Assembly (NCBI RefSeq): GCF_027579695.1
Contig: NC_083570.1
Location: forward strand, 95,049,463 to 95,113,462
Direction of reading: 5' to 3'
Source: Neoarius graeffei
Lineage: Eukaryota > Chordata > Actinopteri > Siluriformes > Ariidae
DNA length: 64,000 bases
The notes beneath the pieces are model-generated. The model had not been told where the DNA came from. It did no database searches and saw only the letters and a program-made list of their open reading frames with translations. The stretch's first letter is position 1; every line of letters starts with the position of its first letter. Positions 48,645 through 60,224 of the stretch are shown piece after piece. The position numbers and the translations under genes were made by a program.

Positions 48645-49436
48645 TGCAAGCAGCCACATGCTAAGAGATTGATGTTATGTTGGAGAGATGGTCATAACTT
48701 GTGCTGACCTTGAAATTTTTAAATGACCTTCAATGGGGCATCCAACAGTGTGATCAGGCATTGGAATTTTGTTTCTAACCAAAACACGAGATATGAGCCA
48801 AAACACATTTTTACAAATTATAGCGCTCCCTATTGGTCAATTTGCACCAAATTTGGTGTGGACCCTTCTGGAGGGGTGTGGCTTTATGTCGTTAAGTTTG
48901 GTTGAGATATGTCAAAGGGCTGCCGAGATATGAGCTTACTTCCTGTTTGGCGTCTTCGCCACTAAATTTGATTGGCTGCTGTGCAGTGACAGTTTTATCA
49001 ATCGCTCCAAAAAATAGACTCTATATGCACCATAGTCTGAAGATGGTCCATGTCAATTTTCATGAAAAACGGTCAAAAAATGTAGAAGTAGAATTTTATT
49101 CAAGTTTAACAAAATCCAAAATGGCGGAAAATCTACCCAGGTAGAAAATGACGTCATAGGGTGCATTGGAATCGGCTTGGCCCGAGGATTCCAGGGATAC
49201 CAAGTTTTTGAGAATCGGATGTACGGTTCAAAAGTTATGAGCAAAAATGTATGTCAAACTTTGACCAGTTGGTGGCGCTAGCGAGTTTGAGATGGCAACA
49301 TGAAATTTACTGAGAAGAATCATGAAACTGTCCAGAATCAGTGTGCTAAATTTCATAACTTTTTACCATACGGTATAATAATAATAAGAAACCATAGAAA
49401 CACTAGAGGTGCCTGCAGCTCCGCTGCTTGGCCCCT
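48645..49436. mobile_element. Unnamed 0.8-kb element inside L1 ORF2
   Basis: Direct repeat AAATATAGC at 48636-48644 and 49437-49445. Starts TGCAAGCAGCCACATG; ends GCTCCGCTGCTTGGCCCCT. Interior phrases such as TTTGCACCAAATTTGGTGTG are, as I recall, common in fish genomes. No coding capacity; superfamily not known to me. Confidence 0.6.
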
Positions 49437-50399
49437 AAATATAGCAGACGTGGTAGGATGTTCATTTTTACCACATTTATCCCGTCATTTAATCCCAGTG
49501 GGTAAGTGAACCGTCTGTCAGTATCTGCCCTGATGTTTTTGTTAATGTGTTCATAGTTACTACTATATAATTTGGAAAGATCTTTAGTTATGTTTATGCC
49601 CAAGTATTTAATTGATTTTGCTTCCCAGTTTATCTGCCATTCCCTAAGTTCTTGGTTTGGTGAACAGTTAAACATGAGGATTTGAGTTTTCAATATATTT
49701 ACTTTATACCCTGAATAAAATCCAAATTTGTCAAGAGTTTGTGTAAGCTGCTTAAATGAATTCCCTGGGTTTTTTAAATAAATCATAATGTCATCCGCGA
49801 ACAAGCTTATTACGTGCTCTTGTTTATTAATTTCTGTACCTTTTATTGAACTGTCTTGTCTGATCATCTGGGCCAATGGCTCAATGTATAGGGCAAACAG
49901 TGTGGGGCTAAGACAGCATCCCTGTCTGGTACCTCTCTCCAAAACGAATCTTTCTGACAGAGAGCCATTGACCTTTACTCTAGCTGTAGGCTTGTTATAG
50001 ATAGACTTGATGCATTGAATTGACTTCATGTTGAATCCAAATTTTCCCAAAGTTAAATATAAAAATTCCCAATTGACTCTATCAAAAGCTTTTTCTGCAT
50101 CTAAGCTGATCAAAGCTGCTTGTATGTTGTCTTTATGTATTTTATGTATAATATGCAATGTTCTAATATTATCTCGTGTTTTGTCTATTCCTAACAAACC
50201 CACTTTGATCCTCATCTATTAAGTCTGGTACAAATGATTGGAGTCTAGTTGATATAATTGAGGTGTACATTTTGTAGTCGACGTTTAGTACTGAAATCGG
50301 CCTATAATTTTGGCAATATTCTTTGTCTTTAAAGGGTTTGGGGAGCACAGTAATAATTGCTTCTGAACAGGAGGGGGGTATTATGTCATTAGTCATAAT

Positions 50400-51860
50400 T
50401 AGGGATCGACCGATATGTTTTTTTCAGGACCGATACCGATTATTATGGAATTGGGATGCCGATAACCGATATGTGCAACCGATAAATGTAAACATTATAA
50501 TTCACATGAAATTAAACATAGCACACACTGACACAGACCTTCATATCCATGAAATGAAATGTATGTTTAATTGTAAAATTGAACATGAAATTTTGTGCAG
50601 GGCCAGGATAGAGAAAGTGAGAATGGAGTGTTAAAAGCTCTGGTTAAAAGGAGCGGCTGCTCCTTTAAGAGTCTGTTCAGAGAACGGAAGTCGGAGTGAG
50701 GGGGCGGCCGCGGCTCTGCTCCTTTAAGAGTATATCGCTTTCCGAATCAGAAGCGCTAGCGAGGAGAATCACTTGCACAAGAATTATAAATACTAGTGGA
50801 GTACATTACAGCGCAATGTGAAGTAGCATAAGAACATTTAAGTCGAGTTTAATTGATGTATTTTGTTCATTAGCGTTTATCCAAGCAAGTGTGCATCCAC
50901 GACACAATTACTGAGCCCACAACAAGCGTCCTGACAAACATAGCCTGCTAGCACCATATCACACCTGGCTTGTTTAAATGTTCAAACAGCGCTTTATAAA
51001 GTTACCTAACATATACAAGTGCAATGCGCTTTTTGAGCACGAGTCACGTCATGAAGTTTACTCATCACCATAACAAACAGCCAGTAGGCTTGCGCTAGCC
51101 TACAGAACACAAACACTACGTTTTATTTCGTCTTCCCTTGACCACCTCTCTGTATGGCTGTCATTCTACTGTTCGAGTAGAACTACTGACACATTCACGA
51201 CGTTTCCAGACGGGGATTTAAAAATGACTGCAGCCTACGTTATGCTGGGGACTGCTTACTATGGACAACATTACATGTAGTTTCAGCGAGACTAGTTGGT
51301 TGTAGGCTAATTCAAGTGCTTTCTTCCGTAAGCTAAGTTTGCCTGGCTACACAGATGCAAATGGACAATTTTAACGAGTAGTAGATGAAGAATGTAAACA
51401 TATAATGTTGTGCTTTTGCAACTTGTGTGTTTGTGACTTATTGCGGCAAAAGCAGCGTGTCCTTACCTTGAAGTGGGATCTGCTTCTGCCCGAGTGCCCA
51501 TACGGCCGCCTTGAAACAGTTCACAGCGTTTAGCTACGCGTGTTGATTGGCTGTATCCCTTGTGCCGCTTCTGCCCGAGTGCCCGTACGGCCGCCTTGAA
51601 ACAGTTCACAGCGTTTAGCTACACGTGTCGATTGGCTATATCTCTTGTGCCAAACACATCAGATGTTGTGGTGGGCGGGACCGTGTTCTTGAACTCAGAG
51701 AGGCGAGTACAGGAAAGGACGTGCAGTGACAGTTGCGTTAGGAACGAAATGACTGCAAAAAGGCATGTTATCGGTGGAAATTATGGCCGATACCGATAAC
51801 CCTAAAAATGCAGAATATCGGCCCGATATATCGGCCAGGCCGATTATCGGTCGACCCCTA
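50400..51860. mobile_element. hAT element inside L1 ORF2
   Basis: Exact 8-bp duplication GTCATAAT at 50392-50399 and 51861-51868. Ends TAGGGATCGACCGATA and, inverted, TAGGGGTCGACCGATA. Subterminal GATACCGATTAT motifs mirror each other. The interior includes a two-copy tandem repeat (51482-51650). No transposase. Confidence 0.9.
51482..51650. repeat. Tandem duplication, about 84 bp x 2
   Basis: GCTTCTGCCCGAGTGCCC, GGCCGCCTTGAAACAGTTCA and GCGTTTAGCTAC occur twice in succession with few changes. Confidence 0.85.
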
Positions 51861-52939
51861 GTCATAATCCAATTAAAAGTAGTGTGGAGCAGTGGTAATG
51901 GTTCCTCACTGAATTTTTTATACCACTCAGAGGGAAATCCATCACTACCAGGTGCCTTATTTGATTTTAATTTTTGTATTGTTTTCCGGATTTCATCTAT
52001 TGTTATCTTTGCTGTAATGTGTTCATTTTGTTTAGTGCCTATTGAAGGTAGGTCCAGAGAGTCGATGAAAGTCTGTATCATTCTGATCTAAAGCCGATGA
52101 CTCGGTGTAAAGTTCTTTGTAATAATCTCTAAAAATATTTTCAATTTCTACTGGTTCAAATTTGGGCTGGTTTGTTTTTGGGTCGCATATTTTATTGACT
52201 GTAGTTTCTGGCTGTTGTTTCCGTAAACGTCTTGCTAACAATTTCATTGCTTTGGGACCTGATTCATAATAGTTTTGCTTTAAATATCTTGCTTTTGTTT
52301 CTGTTTCACACTGGAGTAGGTTATTAATTTCCTTTCTCACCTCGCTCATTCGTTGTTTGATTTTTGGTTCAACTTTGCCTCTCCCCTTGTGTTTCTGTTC
52401 CAAATGTCTCAATTCTGCTATATAGATTTTATATTGCTTTATTCTTTCTCTTTTGAGATTGCTTGTAATTGCGATCAGTTTTCCCCGTATCACTGCTTTT
52501 AGAGCGTCCCACAATATAGCTGGATCTGTTGTTTTCCTCCAGGTAAGTCTGTATATCTGCCTTAATTTGCTCCACTACTGATTTATTATTTAATATCCCC
52601 ACGTTCAATCTCCATATTGTATCTTTCCGTCTACATTTTAAGTGTATCTTCAGATAGATGGCACTATGATCAGATACATGTGCCACTCCAATCCAGCAGT
52701 CTTTTATGTTCTCTCTATTTTCCTTTTGCATAAAGTAGTCAATTCTAGAGTACACCGAGTGTGTTGTTGAGTAATGACTAAAATCTCTCTGCAATGGATG
52801 TAGATCTCTCCACACATCAAAAAAGCCCATCTCCTCCCAAGTATTCCTGACCAGTTTTGTGATAGATTTCTTATTTCTCTTAAAACTAGATGTATCCATG
52901 TCATAATCCATTAAAACATTAAGGTCTCCCCCACATATA

Positions 52940-54676
52940 CAACCCCTGGCAAAAAGTATGGAATCACCAGTCTTGGATGAGCACTCATTCACACGTTTTA
53001 TTCTGTAGAACAAACTGAGATCACAAACATGATACAATAATAAAGTCATTCCAAAGTGCAACTTCTTGGCCTTCAGAAACACTAAAATAAACGAAGAAAA
53101 TACATTGTGATAGTCAGCAAATGTTACTTTTATAGACCAAGCACAGGGAAAAAAATATGGAAATCACTCAATTCTGAGGAAAAAAATATGGAATCACTCA
53201 ATTTTCAGGTAGAAAATAAGGACTCACCCAGTCAATTTCCTTTCCCTAAATTGACACCTGCCTCAGATTAGATCTGCTCGTTAGTCTGCAGTTAGAAACT
53301 GCGCAGTTATCACACCTTGGAGGGCTGCTGGACCAAGTGGATTGGCAAGAATCATGGCTCCAACAAGAGAGATGTCTCTTGAAACAAAAGAGAGGATTGT
53401 CAAACTTCTTAAAGAAGGTAACTCTTCACGCATGGTTGCCAAAGATGTGGGCTGTTCAGTCAGCTGTATCTAAGATATGGACCAAGTACAAACAGCATGG
53501 GAAGGTTTTTAAAGCCAAGCATACTGGTAGACCAAGGAAGACATCAAAGCGTCAAGACAAAAAACTTAAGGCCGTATGTCTTGAAAACCGAAAAAGTACA
53601 ACAAAACAAATGAAGCATAAATGGGAGGAAGCTGGAGTCAATGTACAAGTATGTGACCGAACCGTGAGAAACCGCCTAAAGGAAATGGGATTTTCATATA
53701 GGAAAGCTAAAAGAAAACCATCGTTGACACCTAAACAGAAAGAACAAGACTACAATGGGCTAAGGAGAAGCAATCATGGACTGTGGATGACTGGATGAAA
53801 GTTATCTTCAGTGATGAATCACGAATCTGCATTGGACAAGGCGATGATGCTGGAACTTTTGTTTGGTGCCGTTCCAGTGAGATTTATGAAGAGGACTGCC
53901 TGAAGAAAACATCCAAATTTCCACAATCCTTGGTGATATGGGGCTGCATGTCAGGCAAAGGCACTGGGGAGATGGCTGTGGTTACTTCAATAAATGCACA
54001 GGTTTACATTGACATTTTGGACAGTTTTCATATCCCTTCAATTGAAAAGATGTTTGGGGATGATGAAATAATTTTCCAAGATGACAATGCATCGTGCCAT
54101 AGAGCAAAAACTGTGAAAGCATTCCTTGGTGAAAGACACATCCAGTCAATGTCATGGCCTGCAAATAGTCCAGATCTCAACCCAATAGAAAACTTGTGGT
54201 GGAAATTGAAAAAAAAAAAAGGTCCACGACAAGGCTCCGGCCTGCAAAGCTGATCTGGCAACTGCAATCAAAGAGAGTTGGCACCAGATTGATGAAGAAT
54301 ACTGTTCGTCACTCATCAAGTCCGTGCCTAAGAGACTGCAAGCCGTTATAAAAGCCAGAGGTGGTGCAACTAAGTACTAGTGATGTGTTTTGAATGTTCT
54401 TTTGTTTGTCTGTTTTTCGTGATTCCATATTTTTTTCCTCAGAATTGAGTGATTCCATATTTTTTTTCCCTGTGCTTGGTCTATAAAAGTAACATTTACT
54501 GACTTCCGCAATGCTTTTTCTTCATTTCTTTTAGCGTTTCTGAAGGCCAAGAAGGTGCACTTTGGAATGACTTTATTATTGTATCATGTTTGTGATCTGA
54601 GTTTGTTCTACAGAATAAAACGTGTGAATGAGTGCTCATCCAAGACTGGTGATTCCATACTTTTTGCCAGGGGTTG
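52940..54676 (+). mobile_element. Tc1-like element, family A copy 2, inside L1 ORF2
   Basis: TA flanks (52938-52939, 54677-54678). The ends CAACCCCTGGCAAAAAGTAT are mirrored exactly, and inverted repeats extend about 210 bp or more. Removing the element and one TA restores the L1 endonuclease frame across the junction. Same family as 19739. Confidence 0.92.
53354..54380 (+). pseudogene. Tc1-family A transposase, inactivated by frameshifts
   Basis: Starts MAPTREMSLETKERIVKLL. The first break is near 53458, where two bases appear lost compared with copy 1. The second frame carries QSAVSKIWTKYKQ, a GRPRKTSKR hook/nuclear-import-like stretch and KEMGFSYRKAKRKPS. The frame shifts again near 53750 and once more in the A-run near 54210. 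Catalytic residues are all visible: [31 protein letters not shown]. Final codons ARGGATKY, stop TAG at 54378-54380. Confidence 0.88.
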
Positions 54677-55198
54677 TACATATGCCCTCTGCTTCCAATG
54701 CAATGGTGTCAAATAGTGACTTGAAAAATTCCTTATTACTCTCAGGTGGGGCATATATGTTCACCAACGTTATCACTGTTTGGCCCATCATCCCTTTTAC
54801 AATAATATAAGTTCCCTCTTTGTCTTTTATTTCATTTTGGCATTCAAATTTGGTTGCATTATGCATCAGTATTGCTGCTACTCTTTTCCGACCACTGGAG
54901 TGTGAACTATAAAAGGTGTTTTTGAAACCAAATCTCTTTAATTTCTCATGTTCTGCTTTTGACAAATGAGTTTCTTGTAGGAAATTTATGTGTCTTTTCT
55001 TTATTAAATTTGGTCATTATTTTAGCTCTTTTGACTGGGTTTCCTAAGCCGTTGACATTCAAAGAAAGCACATTAATTTCTTCTTGATTGGTATTCATAA
55101 GCCATCTTAGTTGTGTTAACTTTGTAGAGATTCATCCACAAGCTTACAGTTAAACATTTAGGAGCAACACTCTCCAAAACTGTTTAGTGCTTATTTGA

Positions 55199-55199
55199 A

Positions 55200-55255
<56 letters not shown>
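55199..55255. repeat. (TA)n microsatellite
   Basis: About 28 uninterrupted TA units in the L1 inter-ORF region. Confidence 0.95.
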
Positions 55256-55262
<7 letters not shown>

Positions 55263-55533
55263 AGGACCTTCATAAAGAGATGGGAACACCCCTCCACTTC
55301 TGCTGACACTCTTTTTGTTTTGAGGGGGAAAGCCTCTCACAGAGAAAGGGCCCCCATCCAGTAATGAGATTCAACCCATATAGGATTAATATACTCATAC
55401 CAGTCCCTGCAGCTGCGTTTCAGTCCTACTTAAGCCAACAGTCCGTTTATCTATAACCCATCAAAGAAAACTACATTTAACTTCACCTACCCTTAGCAAA
55501 TTATATAATTTTCTTGTTCATTTTAACTCCGAT

Positions 55534-55908
55534 GGCGGCACGGTGGTGTAGTGGTTAGCGCTGTCGCCTCACAGCAAGAAGGTCCGGGTTCGAGCCCCGG
55601 GGCCGGCGAGGGCCTTTCTGTGCGGAGTTTGCATGTTCTCCCCGTGTCCGCGTGGGTTTCCTCCGGGTGCTCCGGTTTCCCCCACAGTCCAAAGACATGC
55701 AGGTTAGGTTAACTGGTGACTCTAAATTGACCGTAGGTGTGAATGTGAGTGTGAATGGTTGTCTGTGTCTATGTGTCAGCCCTGTGATGACCTGGCGACT
55801 TGTCCAGGGTGTACCCCGCCTCTCGCCCGTAGTCAGCTGGGATAGGCTCCAACTTGCCTGCGACCCTGTAGAAGGATAAAGCGGCTAGAGATAATGAGAT
55901 GAGATGAG
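55534..55908 (+). mobile_element. SINE inside L1 inter-ORF spacer
   Basis: Exact 14-bp duplication ATTTTAACTCCGAT at 55520-55533 and 55909-55922. Full head, body and tail (TGGTGTAGTGG, GGTTCGAGCCC, AGAGATAATGAGATGAG). Very close to the copy at 10348. The long perfect duplication indicates L1-type target-primed insertion and a recent date. Confidence 0.92.
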
Positions 55909-55936
55909 ATTTTAACTCCGATTTAGTGAGGGCTAT

Positions 55937-56833
55937 TTATCCGGCGTTGTTTCCCCTCAGACGAAAATCACGCAGTCTTTCACGTGCGCGTCTGCTGGCC
56001 TCCCCGGTGCGTCCACTCCCGGTGTGTTTCCATGTCGTGGTTCTGGTTGATTGGAGTCTCTCAACGATTCTGGTTTCTCCAGTGTTGGTCCCCGCGTTAT
56101 CAACATCGTATCCTCTCTCCCGCAGGTCTCTAGTTGCCTCCTCTGCACTGCCGTAGGTTTTCACGTCGCTGGACCAGTGGATGCGCATCTTGTTGAGAGG
56201 TGTCTGAAAGCGGATGCCTTCTCTCTTTAAAATCTTCTTGATGTTGGAGTACGCTTTACGTTGTTTCAGTGTCCTCTCTGAGTAATTGTGATCGAAGTAA
56301 GCCCTGTTTCTTCTGAGGGTGATTGTTTTCTTCTCCCAAGCTCTTTTCAGTATCATCTCCTTTACAGTAAACTGATGGAAGTTGATGACAATCGATCTGG
56401 GAGGCTGGTCCGTTTTTGGCTTTGGAGCCAAGGCTTGGTGAGTGCGCTGAATCTGAAGGTCCGAGTTTATGGAAAATTCCTCACAGAGCCACTTATCCAT
56501 GAACTGTGCCACCGAGTCACTCTCAGACTCTGCCTCCTCTTGTAAGCCATACACCCGTAAATTATTCCAACGGGACCTCGATTCCAAGTTGTCTAGTTTG
56601 ACCATTATCATTTTCTGCTCTTGCATTATGTCCTGCAGTGCACCGTTTGCTTCATAACTCCACGACTCGAGTTCTTCTGTGCGTGTCAGAGCAGCGCTTA
56701 TCTTCTCATCATGTTCACCAATATCCGTGGTCATTTTTGCAAACTTTTGATCAATGTCTCCCTTAAGTTCTGTCAGTTCGTTTCTCATTTGCGCTGTAAT
56801 TTCGTCTTTGAATGCTTTTAGGTCCGTCTTCAT
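55937..56833 (-). pseudogene. L1 ORF1 (RNA-binding chaperone), N-terminus disrupted
   Basis: An open frame of 298 codons. It starts MKTDLKAFKDEITAQMRNEL with a heptad-rich stretch (about 1-90) expected to be coiled coil. The RRM-like core follows (RSRWNNLRVYGLQEEAES; SIVINFHQFTVKEMIL) and then the C-terminal domain (REGIRFQTPLNKMRIHW; GYDVDN). Upstream, a related frame including ISKQIQALQN runs into a TAA directly before this ATG, so the original ORF1 was longer and is broken by a stop. The SINE lies just 3' of it. ORF1p forms trimers that coat L1 RNA (family knowledge). Confidence 0.85.
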
Positions 56834-57129
56834 TTAGTTTTGCAGGGCTTGAATTTGCTTGCTAATGCTGTCCAGGCTGCTTTGAAACGAGGCCATGCTA
56901 GCTTCCGGTGTTGGCTTGCTCTCGTTAATCAATCTATTTATTTCTTTACCTTGGATGTCTGGGTTCTTTTTGGTACTCCACTCATTCTCAGTTTCAAAGT
57001 TTGTCGTCGTTTATCTCAGGTTTTAGCAGAGTTTAATATGTTGGCCTGAGGGAGCTCCTGTCTTACACATCCATGCTGCTCTACCGACCCACCCGGAAGT
57101 CCTGTCTTGTTGATTTTAAATATGAAATA

Positions 57130-58736
57130 CAGTGGGGCAAAAAAGTATTCAGTCAGCCACCAATTGTGCAAGTTCTCCCACTTAAAAAGATGAGAGAGGC
57201 CTGTAATTTTCATCATAGGTACACTTCAACTATGAGAGACAGAATGGGGGGAAAGAATCCAGGAAATCACATTGTAGGATTTTTAATGAATTAATTGGTA
57301 AATTCCTCGGTAAAATAAGTATTTGGTCACCTACAAACAAGCAAGATTTCTGGCTCTCACAGACCTGTAACAACTTCTTTAAGAGGCTCCTCTGTCCTCC
57401 ACTCGTTACCTGTATTAATGGCACCTGTTTGAACTCGTTATCAGTATAAAAGACACCTGTCCACAACCTCAAACAGTCACACTCCAAACTCCACTATGGC
57501 CAAGACCAAAGAGCTGTCAAAGGACACCAGAAACAAAATTGTAGACCTGCACCAGGCTGGGAAGACTGAATCTGCAATAGGTAAGCAGCTTGGTGTGAAG
57601 AAATCAACTGTGGGAGCAATTATTAGAAAATGGAAGACATACAAGACCACTGATAATCTCCCTCGATCTGGGGCTCCACGCAAGATCTCACCCCGTGGGG
57701 TCAAAATGATCACAAGAACGGTGAGCAAAAATCTCAGAACCACACGGGGGGACCTAGTGAATGACCTGCAGAGAGCTGGGACCAAAGTAACAAAGGCTAC
57801 CATCAGTAACACACTACGCCGCCAGGGACTCAAATACTGCAGTGCCAGACGTGTCCCCCTGCTTAAGCCAGTACATGTCCAGGCCCGTCTGACGTTTGCT
57901 AGAGAGCATTTGGATGATCCAGAAGAGGATTGGGAGAATGTCATATGGTCAGATGAAACCAAAATAGAACTTTTTGGTAAAAACTCAACTTGTCGTGTTT
58001 GGAGGAGAAAGAATGCTGAGTTGCATCCAAAGAACACCATACCTACTGTGAAGCATGGGGGTGGAAACATCATGCTTTGGGGCTGTTTTTCTGCAAAGGG
58101 ACCAGGACGACTGATCCGTGTAAAGGAAAGAATGAATGGGGCCATGTATCGTGAGATTTTGAGTGAAAACCTCCTCCCATCAGCAAGGGCATTGAAGATG
58201 AAACGTGGCTGGGTCTTTCAGCATGACAATGATCCCAAACACACCGCCCGGGCAACGAAGGAGTGGCTTCATAAGAAGCATTTCAAGGTCCTGGAGTGGC
58301 CTAGCCAGTCTCCAGATCTCAACCCCATAGAAAATCTTTGGAGGGAGTTGAAAGTCCGTGTTGCCCAGCGACAGCCCCAAAACATCACTGCTCTAGAGGA
58401 GATCTGCATGGAGGAATGGGCCAAAATACCAGCAACAGTGTGTGAAAACCTTGTGAAGACTTACAGAAAACGTTTGACCTCTGTCATTGCCAACAAAGGG
58501 TATATAACAAAGTATTGGGATGAACTTTTGTTATTGACCAAATACTTATTTTCCACCATAATTTGCAAATAAATTCTTTAAAAATCAGACAATGTTATTT
58601 TCTGGATTTTTTTTCCCCTCATTCTGTCTCTCATAGTTGAGGTATACCTATGATGAAAATTACAGGCCTCTCTCATCTTTTTAAGTGGGAGAACTTGCAC
58701 AATTGGTGACTGACTAAATACTTTTTTGCCCCACTG
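57130..58736 (+). mobile_element. Tc1-like element, family B, structurally complete
   Basis: TA flanks (57128-57129, 58737-58738). The ends CAGTGGGGCAAAAAAGTATT are mirrored. Inverted repeats of about 200 bp contain repeated AAGTATTCAGTCA/AAGTATTTGGTCA direct-repeat-like motifs, an IR/DR arrangement as in Sleeping Beauty-type elements. Length 1607 bp. Inserted 14 bp outside the L1. Confidence 0.93.
57496..58572 (+). CDS. Tc1/mariner transposase, open reading frame intact
   Basis: A 358-codon uninterrupted frame starting [15 protein letters not shown]. It cuts and pastes its own element by binding the terminal inverted repeats. Domains in order: paired-like helix-turn-helix (about 8-50), a GRPR-like hook reduced to SGAPRK (58-63), a second helix-turn-helix (about 70-115) and the RNase-H-like DDE domain. 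Catalytic acids fall at D153 (WSDETK), D244 (FQHDNDPKH) and E279 (LNPIENLW), the DD34E spacing and the same numbering as Sleeping Beauty. The glycine-rich [14 protein letters not shown] segment is present. The usual length is about 340; the last 18 or so residues run into the right inverted repeat. No frameshift or stop, unlike the other three Tc1 transposase copies in the window. Activity is an inference only. Confidence 0.92.
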   Translation: MAKTKELSKDTRNKIVDLHQAGKTESAIGKQLGVKKSTVGAIIRKWKTYKTTDNLPRSGAPRKISPRGVKMITRTVSKNLRTTRGDLVNDLQRAGTKVTKATISNTLRRQGLKYCSARRVPLLKPVHVQARLTFAREHLDDPEEDWENVIWSDETKIELFGKNSTCRVWRRKNAELHPKNTIPTVKHGGGNIMLWGCFSAKGPGRLIRVKERMNGAMYREILSENLLPSARALKMKRGWVFQHDNDPKHTARATKEWLHKKHFKVLEWPSQSPDLNPIENLWRELKVRVAQRQPQNITALEEICMEEWAKIPATVCENLVKTYRKRLTSVIANKGYITKYWDELLLLTKYLFSTIICK

Positions 58737-58738
58737 TA

Positions 58739-59229
58739 TATAGTTGAGAAAGAGAGGGAGATTCGAGAGGTGATGGAGTGATAACATCAGCAATGTGGAG
58801 GTCATTGGAGCAGTGAAAGAAGACACGTTAGACCGCGGGCATTGGAGAAGACTGACTGCTGCAGAGAAGCCGGAGCAGCAAGAAGAATAGTTGTGAAATG
58901 TAGTTTTTTTTTTTAAGATGTTAATGAATAATGTAAATGGAATTGAATGCAGAAAAGACTGCTACTTGATATAAAACGGGGCTAATTAAGACCTTTTGCT
59001 AAGTCACTAAGTTGCATCCTGATGCCCTACGGCTGGTTAGAGTCTCATCACATCTCTCCTGTGGAGGACGGCCTCGTATGGACAGTCGAAAGACGCACTT
59101 GGAAGATGGCTCTGGACACTTAGTTTTGCTATGATGGCTGATATCAGTTGCCCTGATAACTTTAGGACTCCAGTTGTCATGAACAGTTTTGCACTCAAGT
59201 CTCCATCAATGAATAGTTAATGACTTTAA
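58739..59229. other. Short intergenic stretch, no feature recognised
   Basis: Purine-rich start, then unremarkable sequence. No exon. Confidence 0.4.
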
Positions 59230-60220
59230 AGGGCATATTCTGGACCAATTGCAGTTTTTTTTTTAATATGAAAGTATGTCCCTTTACACTCATCCAGAAG
59301 GGTAATTTTGCACAAGGCCATCTGTCTACAGCAGAAAAAAATACAATAAAACGCGTCTGGAAAAATCCCAAGAGAGTCTGGAGCCAGATTCGTGACGTCA
59401 CCTGTGGAAGCGCCAGCACGGTTTCAGTGCACAGCCTGTGTAGACCAAGCGCTCCCATTTCTCTCTCGTCCGGTCTTTTGGGAAACGATGAGTACTAATC
59501 CCATCAAGACTGGTGTTGCTACACCCTCCTACGATACATGTGTTAACCATTTTAATAATTACGTGGTAACGTTGAAGAAATTTGCAGAAAACCACCAGGT
59601 CGTTTTCTCAAACAAACCAGCGCTGATGTAGGATTCAGAGGGAGGCGTCCCGCACGCGACGTCACGAAAATCAATGTTTCCCGGGAAATCCAAATGCAAA
59701 GTTTTTTCAGAGGCGGACCAATTCACCTCAAATGGGGTGGCACGGTGGTGTAGTGGTTAGCACAGTCGCCTCACAGCAAGAGGCGAGGGCCTTTCTGTGT
59801 GGAGTTTGCATGTTCTCCCCGTGTCTGCATGGGTTTCCTCCGGGTGCTCCGGTTTCCCCCACAGTCCAAAGACATGCAGGTTAGGTTGATGTGGGGCAGC
59901 CTTGGGCTGAGGTGCACTTGAGCAAGGTACCTGACCCCTGACTGCTCCCCGGGCGCTTTGGGCTGCTCACTGCTCTGAGTGTGTGCGTGTGTTCACTGCT
60001 TCAGATGGGTTAAATGCAGAGGATTAATTTCACTGTGCTTGAAGTGTGCATGTGACAAATAAAGGCTTCTTCTTCTTAAATGGCTTGATTCCAACTGAAT
60101 TTTTCTGGTATTGTGCAAGGTAAAAAAAATTGCACAAAATGTGAGATATTTGACCAAAGTTTAATATAAAATAGGAGAATTACATTGATCTTACTCCTGA
60201 ATTTACCCGTGATATGCCCT
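59230..60220 (-). mobile_element. TTAA-site (Kolobok-like) THAP element, copy 3
   Basis: TTAA at 59226-59229 and TCAA (one change) at 60221-60224. Ends AGGGCATATTCTGG and, inverted, AGGGCATATCACGGG. Carries the THAP exon at 59398-59595 (minus strand; MVNTCIVGGCSNTS, THRFPKDRTREKWERL). A SINE variant (59733-60080) is inserted near its right part. Confidence 0.65.
59733..60080 (+). mobile_element. SINE variant with different tail
   Basis: Same tRNA-like head (GTGGTTAGCACAGTCGCC) and CAGTCCAAAGACATGCAGG, but missing part of the head after the B-box region, with the tail GGGGCAGCCTTGGGCTGAGG and AATAAAGGCTTCTTCTTCTT. AAATGG repeats on both sides. This copy allows the split SINE at 12110-16553 to be pieced together. 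Confidence 0.75.
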
Positions 60221-60224
60221 TCAA

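Larger units (their letters stand above)
47401..55098 (-). pseudogene. L1 ORF2 (endonuclease-reverse transcriptase), broken
   Basis: Begins MNTNQEEINVLSLNVNG at 55098. An early frameshift near 55005 moves it to the frame with QETHLSKAEHEKL. Endonuclease motifs are visible: QETH, NIYAPP, GGDLNVL (after the Tc1 insertion), SRIDYF and VSDHSA. Reverse transcriptase motifs: [48 protein letters not shown] and the catalytic FADD (near 49800). The C-terminal part has WDKCISRFVWGSKRPR and continues in another frame to MEHLT, stop at 47401. Nested elements at 48645-49436, 50400-51860 and 52940-54676 interrupt it, and at least four frameshifts exist besides. No intact product is possible. Confidence 0.9.
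47165..57101 (-). mobile_element. Full-length L1 (LINE) with four later insertions
   Basis: Flanked by the exact 14-bp duplication CTGTCTTGTTGATT (47151-47164 and 57102-57115). The 3' end on the minus strand has AATAAAG followed by a poly-A run (47165-47185 on the plus strand). Order from right to left is 5' region, ORF1, spacer, ORF2, 3' region, as in vertebrate L1. Without insertions it would be about 5.6 kb. Frameshifts and stops are present, so it is not mobile. Confidence 0.9.

Noticed and set aside
57477-58145. 222-codon frame antisense to the Tc1 transposase
   Set aside because: Shadow of the intact sense frame; no domain and no independent start context.
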